Assembly: GCA_016716435.1 (NCBI GenBank)
Contig: JADJWI010000003.1
Location: forward strand, 248,001 to 312,000
DNA length: 64,000 nt
Direction of reading: 5' to 3'
Source of the DNA: Acidobacteriota bacterium
GTDB taxonomy: Bacteria > Acidobacteriota > Blastocatellia > Pyrinomonadales > Pyrinomonadaceae
Shown one piece after another: positions 50,888 through 58,963 of this stretch. Below the pieces are notes generated by a model. That model saw only the letters and a program-made list of their open reading frames with translations. It was not told the DNA's origin and did not search any database. A program made the translations under genes and the position numbers. How positions within the stretch are numbered: the stretch's first letter is position 1; the number at the start of each line of letters is the position of its first letter.

Positions 50888-52176
50888 AGCGACTCCTTGA
50901 TCATTTCGACCATTTCTTCGTAACTGCTGGTGATCTCAACCGCCCTTCGCTCGAGCATCTCGAGTTTTGCAACAGACTCGGGCACTGAAATGTTATTACC
51001 AAGTATGTCCGCGACTGAATCGAACTTGACCGGATGAGCGGTTGAAAGAACAACGCCAACCTCATCTCGGGCCCGAGTGTGCGATCTCGTTAGGGCTCGG
51101 TAAGCAACGGCAGTGTGCGGATCCATCGTGTAACCGCAAACTTCGTGCACTTTTTTGATGGTCGCAGCCGTCTCTTCGTCCGAAATGCTGACCGCCGCCA
51201 TATTCTCCCGAATACGGCCGATGTCATTGCCAAAAAGCTCACAAATCCTCGCGAGATTGCTGGGATCGCCCACATCCATCGCATTTGAGAGCGTCCTTCG
51301 GGAGGGCTCGGCATTGTAGTCGCCGGTCAAGAGATACCTCGGCACGACATCATTCGCATTGCACGCCGCGATGAAAGACTTCGCCTCCAACCCCGAGCTT
51401 TGTGCAAGCAAACCCGCGGCTATGTTGCCAAAATTGCCGCTCGGGACCGAAAAAACGACCCTTTTGCCTGCCAATTGCCGGATAGTCGTAAAATAATAGG
51501 TCTGCTGGGGCAGCCATCGGGCAATGTTCATCGAGTTTGCTGAGGTCAGGAAGTAATTGTGGCGGAGTGTCGGGTCCGCAAGAGCGGTTTTAGCGAGTTT
51601 TTGGCAGTCGTCAAACGAGCCCTGTACCTCCATTGTAATTACATTCGAAGCAGTTCGCGTTAACTGGAGCTCTTGAACGCGGCTTACCCGTCCTTTCGGG
51701 TACAAGATGACCACCGAAACACCCTCAACGCCAGCAAATCCGTGGGCCACGGCCCCGCCCGTATCTCCTGAGGTTGCGACGATGACTACCGCCCGTTTAC
51801 CGATCGAATGGGAAAAATGGCCTAAGCACCTGCTCATGAACCGAGCGCCGACGTCCTTAAACGCAAGTGTTGGCCCATGAAAAAGCTCAAGAACGAAAAC
51901 GCCGGGTGTTATCTCAACCAGCGGGAAAGGAAAATTGATCGCTTCCCCGCAAATGGCCCCAAGATCGGCATCAGGGATCTCTCCGCCAACATAGGGGTGC
52001 ATCAGACGAAATACGGTCTCGGCTTCGCTGCCGGGCGACCAAGCCGACCCGGAGAGTTCGGAGAGATCCGGAATTTGCGAGGGAAAATATAGTCCGCCGT
52101 CCTCCGGCTGGCCCATAAGTAGTGCTTCCCGGAAACCGACGACGGCCGCTCGGCCGTTTGTGCTAAAGTATTGCAT
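50884..52176 (-). CDS. thrC: Threonine synthase
   Basis: 430 residues of the long ThrC type. Lys107 in 'FHGPTLAFKDVGARFM' forms the PLP Schiff base; 'IVATSGDTGGAVAHGF', 'SANSMNIARWLPQQTYYF' and 'VPSGNFGNIAAGLLA' follow. It turns O-phosphohomoserine into threonine. It heads thrC-thrA and faces thrB across 66 bp. Confidence 0.97.
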   Translation of the reverse strand: MQYFSTNGRAAVVGFREALLMGQPEDGGLYFPSQIPDLSELSGSAWSPGSEAETVFRLMHPYVGGEIPDADLGAICGEAINFPFPLVEITPGVFVLELFHGPTLAFKDVGARFMSRCLGHFSHSIGKRAVVIVATSGDTGGAVAHGFAGVEGVSVVILYPKGRVSRVQELQLTRTASNVITMEVQGSFDDCQKLAKTALADPTLRHNYFLTSANSMNIARWLPQQTYYFTTIRQLAGKRVVFSVPSGNFGNIAAGLLAQSSGLEAKSFIAACNANDVVPRYLLTGDYNAEPSRRTLSNAMDVGDPSNLARICELFGNDIGRIRENMAAVSISDEETAATIKKVHEVCGYTMDPHTAVAYRALTRSHTRARDEVGVVLSTAHPVKFDSVADILGNNISVPESVAKLEMLERRAVEITSSYEEMVEMIKESL

Positions 52177-52242
52177 TCAAAAATGAGTGGGTGGCGTCTG
52201 CTCCGGAACAATGATATTACGAACATCGGGGAATAAGGAAAT

Positions 52243-53160
52243 ATGAAAGAAGTAACGGTGCGAGCCCCGGCGACGGTCTCAAATGTTGTCTGCGGATTTG
52301 ACTGCCTCGGCTTTGCGATCGACGAACCGTTCGATGAGGTGACGGTCCGCAGGAGGGACGAGCCGGGCATAGCGATCGTTCACAAAGACGAATTTGGGTT
52401 GCCGACCGATCCGCGAGAGAACGTAGCCGGAGTTGCCGTCGAGGCGATGCTGGCAGAGGCGGGTGCGGACTTTGGGGTTGAGATCGAGATCGAAAAAGCG
52501 ATCAAGCCGGGAAGCGGTATCGGATCAAGCGGGGCAAGCTCTTGCGGAGCGGTGGTGGCGACGAACTGGCTGCTGGAAGAACAATTCCCAGCGGTGAAGT
52601 TGATCGAATTCGCGATGGAAGGCGAGCGGCTCGCCTCTGGTGCTCGCCACGCGGACAACGTTGCGCCGTGTATACTCGGCGGCTTTGTCTTGGTGCGTTC
52701 GATCGACCCGATCGATGTTGTTCGGCTCGATTTTCCGCCGCTGTTTGCGACCGTCATCCATCCGCAGATCGAGGTCAAGACCGCCGAGGCACGAGCTGTC
52801 CTGCCCGACCTAGTGCCGCTCAGGTCGGCGGTCAGGAACTGGAGCAATCTCGGGGCTCTTGTTGCGGCGCTTGAGAAGGGTGATTACGAACTCATCGGCC
52901 GCAGCCTTGTGGACGAAATCGTCGAACCGGCCCGGCGAGGGTTGATACCGCATTTTGACGAAGCAAAAGCTGCCGGGCTCGCGGCCGGGGCGATCGGCGG
53001 CGGCATCTCGGGTTCAGGGCCTTCGATATTCATGCTCAGCAAGACACGCGAGCGGGCGGAGATAGTCCGGACGGCAATGGGTGAGGCGTACGAATCAACG
53101 GGAATTCCGTTCAATACCTACCTCTCCGAGATCGGTCCGCAAGGGGCTTCGCTCCGGTAA
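52243..53160 (+). CDS. thrB: Homoserine kinase
   Basis: 305 residues, GHMP kinase family. ATP-binding motif 'KPGSGIGSSGASSCGAV' at about 87-103, N-terminal 'RAPATVSNVVCGFDCLGFAI', and C-terminal 'GGGISGSGPSIFML'. It phosphorylates homoserine for ThrC. AAGGA precedes the ATG. Divergent from thrCA, so expression of the pathway is split between two promoters in 66 bp. Confidence 0.96.
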   Translation: MKEVTVRAPATVSNVVCGFDCLGFAIDEPFDEVTVRRRDEPGIAIVHKDEFGLPTDPRENVAGVAVEAMLAEAGADFGVEIEIEKAIKPGSGIGSSGASSCGAVVATNWLLEEQFPAVKLIEFAMEGERLASGARHADNVAPCILGGFVLVRSIDPIDVVRLDFPPLFATVIHPQIEVKTAEARAVLPDLVPLRSAVRNWSNLGALVAALEKGDYELIGRSLVDEIVEPARRGLIPHFDEAKAAGLAAGAIGGGISGSGPSIFMLSKTRERAEIVRTAMGEAYESTGIPFNTYLSEIGPQGASLR

Positions 53161-53225
53161 AATGACAGCGGTCGATTTTTCCCGTGATGATCGTGAGCGG
53201 AATTGGTAGACTATAGCTATAAGAC

Positions 53226-53681
53226 ATGTTGACGAAAGAACTCGAAAACACGCTCAGCTTCGCGGTCGATCAAGCGGTTACACATCGCCACGAATTTGTT
53301 ACGCTTGAGCACTTGCTTTACGCACTGCTTCACGACGGTGCTGCTCAAGAAATACTTTTCAATTGCGGCGCTCGGACCGACGAGATCGCAAATGCCCTGG
53401 AAGAGTATTTCGAGGGCGTGTTGGAAAAGCTGCCCGAGGGCGTAAAGGTACTGCCCGAGCTCACCGGAACTTTTCAATCAACGATAAATTACGCGATCCT
53501 TCAGGCCGAAGGTAGCGGCCAAAGAGCGGTAGATGCGGGAAATGTTCTCGCCGCTTTTTATCAGGCCGAGCAGAGCTACGCCGTATATCTTCTCTTGCAA
53601 CAGGGTATAACCCGACTCGACATTCTCAACTACATCTCGCACGGCATCTCGAAGGTCGATACGTTTCGGGCCGATGGATGA
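53226..53681 (+). CDS. clpA: ClpA N-domain (separate reading frame)
   Basis: 151 residues. The double Clp N repeat is complete: 'MLTKELENTLSFAVDQAVTHRHEFVTLEHLLYALL' and 'VLAAFYQAEQSYAVYLLLQQGITRLDILNYISHGI'. In other bacteria this is fused to the two ATPase domains. Here a TGA at 53679 ends the frame in the natural linker, and the rest continues one frame over with an overlapping ATG (ATGGATGA). It could be a true split with translational coupling, a +1 shift at GGA-TGA-C, or a sequence error. Confidence 0.85.
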   Translation: MLTKELENTLSFAVDQAVTHRHEFVTLEHLLYALLHDGAAQEILFNCGARTDEIANALEEYFEGVLEKLPEGVKVLPELTGTFQSTINYAILQAEGSGQRAVDAGNVLAAFYQAEQSYAVYLLLQQGITRLDILNYISHGISKVDTFRADG

Positions 53682-55386
53682 CGAACCGGATTTTGACGAC
53701 GATGACGACGAAAATCCGTTTGGTCCGCGGCGGCAAAAGCAGGCGAACCCGATCGAGAGCTTTACGGTTGAGCTCGTGGCGAAAGCAAAAGAGGGTGCGA
53801 TCGATCCGATCGTCGGCCGCGACGCAGAGATCGAGCGCACGATCCAGGTGCTCTGCCGCAGGAAAAAGAACAACCCGCTTTACGTTGGCGAACCCGGAGT
53901 TGGAAAGACGGCACTGGCCGAAGGCCTCGCACTAAAGATCGCAAACGGAGACGTGCCCGAGGTCTTGGCAGACGCAAAAATATTCGCCCTGGACATGGGA
54001 GCGGTCGTTGCCGGGACGCGCTACCGCGGGGACTTTGAACAGAGGTTCAAGGCGATCATCACCGAGCTCAAGAAACAAGAGAACGCCATCCTTTTTATTG
54101 ACGAGATCCACACGATCGTCGGAGCCGGAGCGGTTTCGGGCGGAGCGATGGATGCCTCGAATATTCTGAAACCGGCCCTTGCAGCGGGCGAACTTCGCTG
54201 CATTGGCTCGACGACTTTCGCTGAGTATAAAGCGGCATTTGACCGCGATCGAGCGCTTGCTCGCAGATTTCAAAAGATCGATATCGGTGAACCTACGATC
54301 GAGGAGACCTACAAGATACTCAAGGGCCTCAAGCGATTTTACGAAGAGCACCACGGCGTAAAGTATCCGAACGCGACCCTTCGGACGGCGTCTGAACTTG
54401 CAGGCAAATATATCAACGACCGCTTTCTTCCTGACAAGGCGATCGATGTTATCGACGAGGTCGGTGCTGCCGTCAAGCTTTTGCCCGAGAGCCGAAGGCC
54501 AAAGCGCGTCTCCGTGCAGATGGTGGAGAACACCGTCGCACGAATGGCGAAAATACCGCCGAAGACCGTAGTGGGCGATGAGAAGGAGCGGCTGAAGACG
54601 CTTCGCGAGGATCTCAGGCGACATATTTTTGGCCAGGACGCGGCGATCGACCGTGTGGTCGATGCGATCCAGATCTCGCGTGCGGGGCTCGGCCATGAGA
54701 CGAAGCCGGTCGGCTCATTCCTTTTCTCGGGTCCGACCGGTGTCGGCAAGACAGAGCTTTCGAAGCAGCTCGCCGAGCAACTCGGCATCGAGTTCCTACG
54801 GTTCGACATGAGTGAGTATGCCGAACCGCATACGATCTCGCGATTGATCGGCGCGCCGCCGGGGTACGTCGGGTTTGATCAGGGCGGTTTGCTGACCGAG
54901 GCGATCATGCGGACGCCGCACGCCGTGCTGGTGCTAGATGAGATCGAAAAAGCACACCCGAACCTTTTCAACCTTTTGCTCCAGGTGATGGACAACGCGA
55001 CGCTTACCGACAACAACGGCAAGAAGGCGGACTTCCGAAACGTTATCCTGATAATGACGACCAACGCCGGTGCTCGCGAGCTTTCTAGCGGTGGCATGGG
55101 TTTTAGGAATCAATCCGAAACGAAAGGACAGGGAAAGGGAGCGATCGAGCGGACCTTTACACCGGAGTTCCGCAATCGGCTCGATGCCTGGGTAGCTTTC
55201 AAGCCGCTGGATCTCGAGGTCATCAAGTCGATCGTTGATAAGTTCATCAAGGAACTGAATGGCCAACTTGCTGAGAAACGCGTTGTTGTAAAGCTTGATG
55301 ATGCGGCTCGTGAATGGCTTGCTAAAAACGGCTTTGATGGCCGCTATGGGGCGCGTCCGATGGCACGGCTGATACATGAAAAATAA
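53674..55386 (+). CDS. clpA: ClpA ATPase domains (D1 and D2), frame broken at both ends
   Basis: 570 residues. D1 has 'IDPIVGRDAEIERTIQVLCRRKKNNPLYVGEPGVGKTALAEGLA' and 'AILFIDEIHTIVGAG'; D2 has 'LFSGPTGVGKTELSKQLAEQLGIEFLRFDMSEY', 'GYVGFDQGGLLTEAI' and 'VLVLDEIEKAHP'. It unfolds substrates for ClpP. A run of Asp residues follows the start. The frame ends in TAA at 'ARLIHEK', just before the last conserved stretch, which is intact in the next frame. Neither clpP nor clpS is in the window. Confidence 0.88.
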   Translation: MDDEPDFDDDDDENPFGPRRQKQANPIESFTVELVAKAKEGAIDPIVGRDAEIERTIQVLCRRKKNNPLYVGEPGVGKTALAEGLALKIANGDVPEVLADAKIFALDMGAVVAGTRYRGDFEQRFKAIITELKKQENAILFIDEIHTIVGAGAVSGGAMDASNILKPALAAGELRCIGSTTFAEYKAAFDRDRALARRFQKIDIGEPTIEETYKILKGLKRFYEEHHGVKYPNATLRTASELAGKYINDRFLPDKAIDVIDEVGAAVKLLPESRRPKRVSVQMVENTVARMAKIPPKTVVGDEKERLKTLREDLRRHIFGQDAAIDRVVDAIQISRAGLGHETKPVGSFLFSGPTGVGKTELSKQLAEQLGIEFLRFDMSEYAEPHTISRLIGAPPGYVGFDQGGLLTEAIMRTPHAVLVLDEIEKAHPNLFNLLLQVMDNATLTDNNGKKADFRNVILIMTTNAGARELSSGGMGFRNQSETKGQGKGAIERTFTPEFRNRLDAWVAFKPLDLEVIKSIVDKFIKELNGQLAEKRVVVKLDDAAREWLAKNGFDGRYGARPMARLIHEK

Positions 55387-55484
55387 AGCAGCCGCTCGCG
55401 AACGAGATCCTGTTCGGAAAGCTTACCGAAGGCGGGAGCGTGATGGTCGGAGAAGAGGGCGGCGAACTGTTACTTACATTCTGA
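55379..55484 (+). pseudogene. clpA: Out-of-frame C-terminal remainder of clpA
   Basis: In the -1 frame the codons after the premature stop read 'IKQPLANEILFGKLTEGGSV' and on to TGA at 55482-55484, the expected ClpA C-terminus. The break is at GAAAAATAA: one more A (six instead of five) restores the full gene. So this is either a base-calling error in a homopolymer, a recent mutation, or a site of -1 slippage. Confidence 0.8.
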
Positions 55485-55507
55485 TCGACGCCTGAAGTAA
55501 AAATAAG

Positions 55508-55549
55508 AATGCCCGGCGAAGTCCATCGTTCGTCGGGCATTTGTGTTTT
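55508..55549 (+). terminator. Terminator after clpA
   Basis: AATGCCCG-G-CGAA pairs with TTCG-T-CGGGCATT with one internal mismatch, followed by TTTGTGTTTT. It lies 24 bp past the restored clpA stop and also near the end of the minus-strand histone-like gene. Confidence 0.8.
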
Positions 55550-55569
55550 CCTTGGGGTGAAGTAGCGAG

Positions 55570-55929
55570 CTACTTTTTCTTTGCGGCCGGCTTCTTGGCC
55601 GGAGCTGCCTTCTTAGCAGGTGCTGCCTTCTTCGGAGCCGCTGCCTTTTTGGCAGGAGCTGCTTTCTTAGCAGGTGCTGCCTTCTTCGGAGCCGCTGCCT
55701 TTTTAGCCGGAGCTGCTTTCTTAGCAGGTGCTGCCTTTTTGGCCGGAGCTGCTTTCTTAGCAGGTGCTGCCTTCTTCGGAGCCGCTGCCTTTTTGGCCGG
55801 AGCCGCTTTCTTAGCAGGTGCTGCCTTCTTCGGAGCTGCGGCCTTTTTAGCCGGAGCTGCTGCCTTCTTCGGAGCTGCGGCTTTCTTTGCCGGAGCTTTC
55901 TTTGCTGCTGGTTTTTTTGTTGCTGCCAT
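55570..55929 (-). CDS. Histone H1-like lysine/alanine/proline repeat protein
   Basis: 119 residues of nearly pure Ala, Lys and Pro, in repeats of the type KKAAPAKKAAP and KKAAAPKKA. It resembles the C-terminal tail of histone H1 and bacterial H1-like proteins (HctB, AlgP/AlgR3), which bind DNA through lysines without a fixed fold. No globular domain is attached, so it is the tail alone. GAGAAG sits before the ATG. The DNA repeats make copy-number change by slippage likely. The long open frame on the other strand is an artefact of the repeats. Confidence 0.88.
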   Translation of the reverse strand: MAATKKPAAKKAPAKKAAAPKKAAAPAKKAAAPKKAAPAKKAAPAKKAAAPKKAAPAKKAAPAKKAAPAKKAAPAKKAAAPKKAAPAKKAAPAKKAAAPKKAAPAKKAAPAKKPAAKKK

Positions 55930-56146
55930 ATTTTCTTCTCAAGTCAAAGTTTGGATTAGGGTAAAGCAAAAACGGAACACGTATAACGTAACATAAATTT
56001 ATTCTTTTGTGTAAAGTTTTTCTTTAAGTTTTAACCCGTATGTATAACTAAAAACGTGAGGTTACGTCGCAGGCGTCTTCGTTTCATCTGTTGCGCGTCG
56101 GTCTTCTGTGCTATCACAATCTGATATCGTCCGAATCCGTCCGTTT

Positions 56147-57550
56147 TCATTCGTCTTCCTCGAGTGTCATCTCACTTATCCGGCCATCGCTATCAAGAGA
56201 AAAACGCCAAAGCATAAGCCGTCTATCGGCATCGGCAACGTACCGGTAAATACTTTTATTTTCAACGGTTTCCGTCCCTATGAACCGCAGTTTCCGAACC
56301 TCGCCAAACTTCGCGATACGATCGTTTGCGGCCTTGGCCCGCGGCGAGGTGATCGCCCGCAAGATCTCGGGCGTTAACATCGAAGCATCCGGCCGGTTCG
56401 CAATTCGCGCTCGCAGTGCTTCAAGAAGAAACGCATTTCGCTTTTCATCGTCGCCATTTGCCAAGCGAATATTTTTTAGTGAAAGTGTTGGAATAAAATC
56501 TTTCGCGATCGATGTTGCGATCAAACTTCCCATTCCGAGTTCGCCGAGATTGGTAAGAACGATGACCGTTATGTTCGAATCAACGTAACGAAAAATGGCG
56601 GCACCGAAGCCGGCCGTTTGACCGGTGTGTCCGATCAGCTTGTGTCCGCGAACGTCGCTAATGCGCCAGCCAAGACCATAGGCCGACCGCTCGCCGTTGT
56701 TGAAGGTGAACGGTGTCCACATCTCGCGTTTTGTTTCCGGCCGGAGGAACGCATCGCCGCGAAGCGCACGTTCCCATTTGATCATGTCCTCGATGGTTGA
56801 TGTGATCGAACCGGCACCCATCAGGTCCGTGAGGTTTCCGTCGCGTCCGGTATAACGGTCGATGCGCCACTCGTATCCCGAAGCCCGCAACGGAATGATG
56901 AACTGCGGATCGCGTTCGCCGGTCCGGTTCATCCCAAGCGGGCGAAAGATTCGCTCCCGCATGAAGTCCAGGTACTTCTTTCCGCTTTGCCTTTCGATTA
57001 TATGGGCGAGGAGGTTGTACCCACTATTGCTGTAGGTGTATCGCTCGCCGGACTCGAACTCCAGAGGGAGCGGCGAAAGCTGCGCTATGAACTGCTCAGC
57101 CGATAGTCGGCGGGAAAGCTCAAAGCCGGAAAGCCCCGTGTAATTTTTAATGCCGGATGTATGCGAGAGGAGATGCCGAACGGTGACACTTTTCCAAGAC
57201 TCGGGAGTTCCAGGAAGATATACTGATATCTTTTCATCGAGCCCGACCTTTCCGTCTTGAACGAGCAAGAGAATCCCCGCGGCGGTCATTTGCTTTGAGA
57301 CAGAACCGATCTCAAAGACCGAGTCGGGCGAAACAGGCGCCTGAAATTCAAGGCTTGCGAGCCCATAGCCTTTCACCTTCTCTACCTTTCCATTGCGTAT
57401 AACGGCGACAGCCGCTCCGGGGATATTCCTCTCCTGCATTCGTTCGCGAACGATGCGATCGACCGCGTCCGCATTTACGCTTGCCGAAGCCAGCAACAAA
57501 AGGAATAATGCTCGAAGAACTGTCCCGGTTTTGATTTTGTTCGATACCAT
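56147..57550 (-). CDS. Secreted serine hydrolase, class C beta-lactamase fold
   Basis: 467 residues with a signal peptide (about 1-27). The SxxK motif is Ser83-Val-Ser-Lys86 in 'FEIGSVSKQMTAAGIL', the YxN motif is Tyr173-Ser-Asn175 in 'RYTYSNSGYNLL', and 'IGHTGQTAGFGAA' is the KTG equivalent. This is a standard beta-lactamase-related peptidase/esterase. A C-terminal extension of about 110 residues follows the core. No clear ribosome site; a GTG 11 codons upstream is possible. It is not a close relative of the one at 44486. Confidence 0.9.
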   Translation of the reverse strand: MVSNKIKTGTVLRALFLLLLASASVNADAVDRIVRERMQERNIPGAAVAVIRNGKVEKVKGYGLASLEFQAPVSPDSVFEIGSVSKQMTAAGILLLVQDGKVGLDEKISVYLPGTPESWKSVTVRHLLSHTSGIKNYTGLSGFELSRRLSAEQFIAQLSPLPLEFESGERYTYSNSGYNLLAHIIERQSGKKYLDFMRERIFRPLGMNRTGERDPQFIIPLRASGYEWRIDRYTGRDGNLTDLMGAGSITSTIEDMIKWERALRGDAFLRPETKREMWTPFTFNNGERSAYGLGWRISDVRGHKLIGHTGQTAGFGAAIFRYVDSNITVIVLTNLGELGMGSLIATSIAKDFIPTLSLKNIRLANGDDEKRNAFLLEALRARIANRPDASMLTPEILRAITSPRAKAANDRIAKFGEVRKLRFIGTETVENKSIYRYVADADRRLMLWRFSLDSDGRISEMTLEEDE

Positions 57551-57623
57551 AATTGCATACAAGGATAAGGATTTTTCGGGCACCTACAAAGCACCCGCTG
57601 CGGTACCGTTCCTATAAACAAAC

Positions 57624-58157
57624 ATGAAAAGACTGACCTCACTCACATTTTTGTCTCTTGCGTTCGCCGCTTTCGCGTCCGTTGCCATTGCTCAGCCGGC
57701 ATTTACCGACGGCAAAGCGGCAGGACTCACCTCGGAGCAGATAGCGGAACTGAAAGGGCTGAATGCCGCAGTCGGCGTTCCGACCTACATTCCGGCGGGC
57801 TTCAAACTTGACGCCGTTGTGATCGAAGAACCTCCGGCACCGGAGATCGTCGGTTACACTCTGACCTACCGCAATACAAAGGGTCGTTCGTTTATGATCC
57901 AATCGATCAACGACGGTCTCGGAGACGTCAGCACGCCGCAGGTCTATGGACGGAATTCTTATTTCGACGGACGGATCCAAGCAGGCTATTCGATGGACGA
58001 TGAGAAGAGCCTTTTCGTTTCCTGGGTCGGCTCGCTTGAACGCTATCAGCCGAAGAACACACTTCAGCAATGGTATTCGCTTGTTGCTGACCGCGGTGAC
58101 ATCACGCTTCGCGAGGCAGTGAAGGTAATGGCGTCTCTCAGGTACTTGAAACGCTAA
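57624..58157 (+). CDS. Secreted hypothetical protein (DUF4367-like)
   Basis: 177 residues with a signal peptide (1-23, 'VAIAQ'). 'VGVPTYIPAGFKLDAVVIEEPP ... YTLTYRNTKGRSFMIQSINDG' is the fold seen in DUF4367-type and MucB/RseB-like domains; the rest is beta-rich. Nine bases later the ZIP transporter begins, so the two may be linked. Role unknown. Confidence 0.7.
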   Translation: MKRLTSLTFLSLAFAAFASVAIAQPAFTDGKAAGLTSEQIAELKGLNAAVGVPTYIPAGFKLDAVVIEEPPAPEIVGYTLTYRNTKGRSFMIQSINDGLGDVSTPQVYGRNSYFDGRIQAGYSMDDEKSLFVSWVGSLERYQPKNTLQQWYSLVADRGDITLREAVKVMASLRYLKR

Positions 58158-58166
58158 AAAGGCAGA

Positions 58167-58961
58167 ATGCAGTTCACATCCGAGCCATTTTTCAATGCGA
58201 TCATTGCAACGCTCATCGCCGGGCTCGGAGCGACCGCGCTTGGCGCGGTCCCGGCACTTTTTCTCCGGAAACTGAATGAGCGGTTGAACAACAACCTTCT
58301 TAGCTTCGCAGCGGGAGTAATGCTTGCAGCGACAATATTCTCGCTACTTCTGCCGAGCATCGACGGTTTGCGAAACGCGGGTTCTGAAACAACGAGCGCG
58401 GTAACGCAGGCGATCGCCTTCCTATTTATCGGCGGCTTCGCTCTCTGGCTGGTCAACGAACTTGTACCGCACGAACACTTTGGAAAGGGACCGGAAGGGC
58501 CAACGGACGCCGGCCGACTGAGAAAGATCTGGCTATTTGTGATCGCTATCGCAATACACAATTTTCCCGAGGGAATGGCGGTCGGGGTCGCAAACGCTAC
58601 CGACAATGTCGGGACCGGATTCGGGGCAATGATGGGTATCGGCCTGCAGAATCTGCCGGAAGGACTTTCGGTCGCCGTTGCGCTGCAATCGCAAGGTTAC
58701 TCGAAGCTCTATGCCTTCATCGCAACCGCACTTACTGGAGCGATAGAAGTAATAGGAGGCGCGATGGGAGGCTCGGTCGTGCTTATTTCGGCCGGGTTGC
58801 TCCCTTGGGCCTTGGCGTTTTCGGCCGGTGCGATGCTCTTTATCGTCAGCGACGAGATCATTCCGGAGACACACCGGCCGGGATTCGAGAACGGCGCGAC
58901 GCTCTCGCTATTTATCGGCTTCGGACTGATGATGTTCCTTGATGCCGCTCTCGCGACCTAA
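58167..58961 (+). CDS. ZIP family metal transporter
   Basis: 264 residues, eight helices. The metal-binding helices read 'HNFPEGMAVG' (His131, Asn132, Glu135) and 'QNLPEGLSVA' (Gln161, Asn162, Glu165), so the second motif has Gln where ZupT often has His. A short His loop 'PHEHFGKG' lies on the cytoplasmic side. It imports zinc or other divalent metals. It converges on the response-regulator gene with two bases between. Confidence 0.92.
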   Translation: MQFTSEPFFNAIIATLIAGLGATALGAVPALFLRKLNERLNNNLLSFAAGVMLAATIFSLLLPSIDGLRNAGSETTSAVTQAIAFLFIGGFALWLVNELVPHEHFGKGPEGPTDAGRLRKIWLFVIAIAIHNFPEGMAVGVANATDNVGTGFGAMMGIGLQNLPEGLSVAVALQSQGYSKLYAFIATALTGAIEVIGGAMGGSVVLISAGLLPWALAFSAGAMLFIVSDEIIPETHRPGFENGATLSLFIGFGLMMFLDAALAT

Positions 58962-58963
58962 CC

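Noticed and set aside
53226..55484. Programmed frameshift in clpA as a firm claim
   Set aside because: A missing base in an A-run explains the 3' break just as well, and no stimulatory structure is evident; kept only as a possibility.
55541..55996. Gly/Ala/Phe-rich frame opposite the histone-like gene
   Set aside because: It mirrors the Lys/Ala/Pro repeat; the minus-strand frame has a ribosome site and a known composition, the plus-strand frame has neither.
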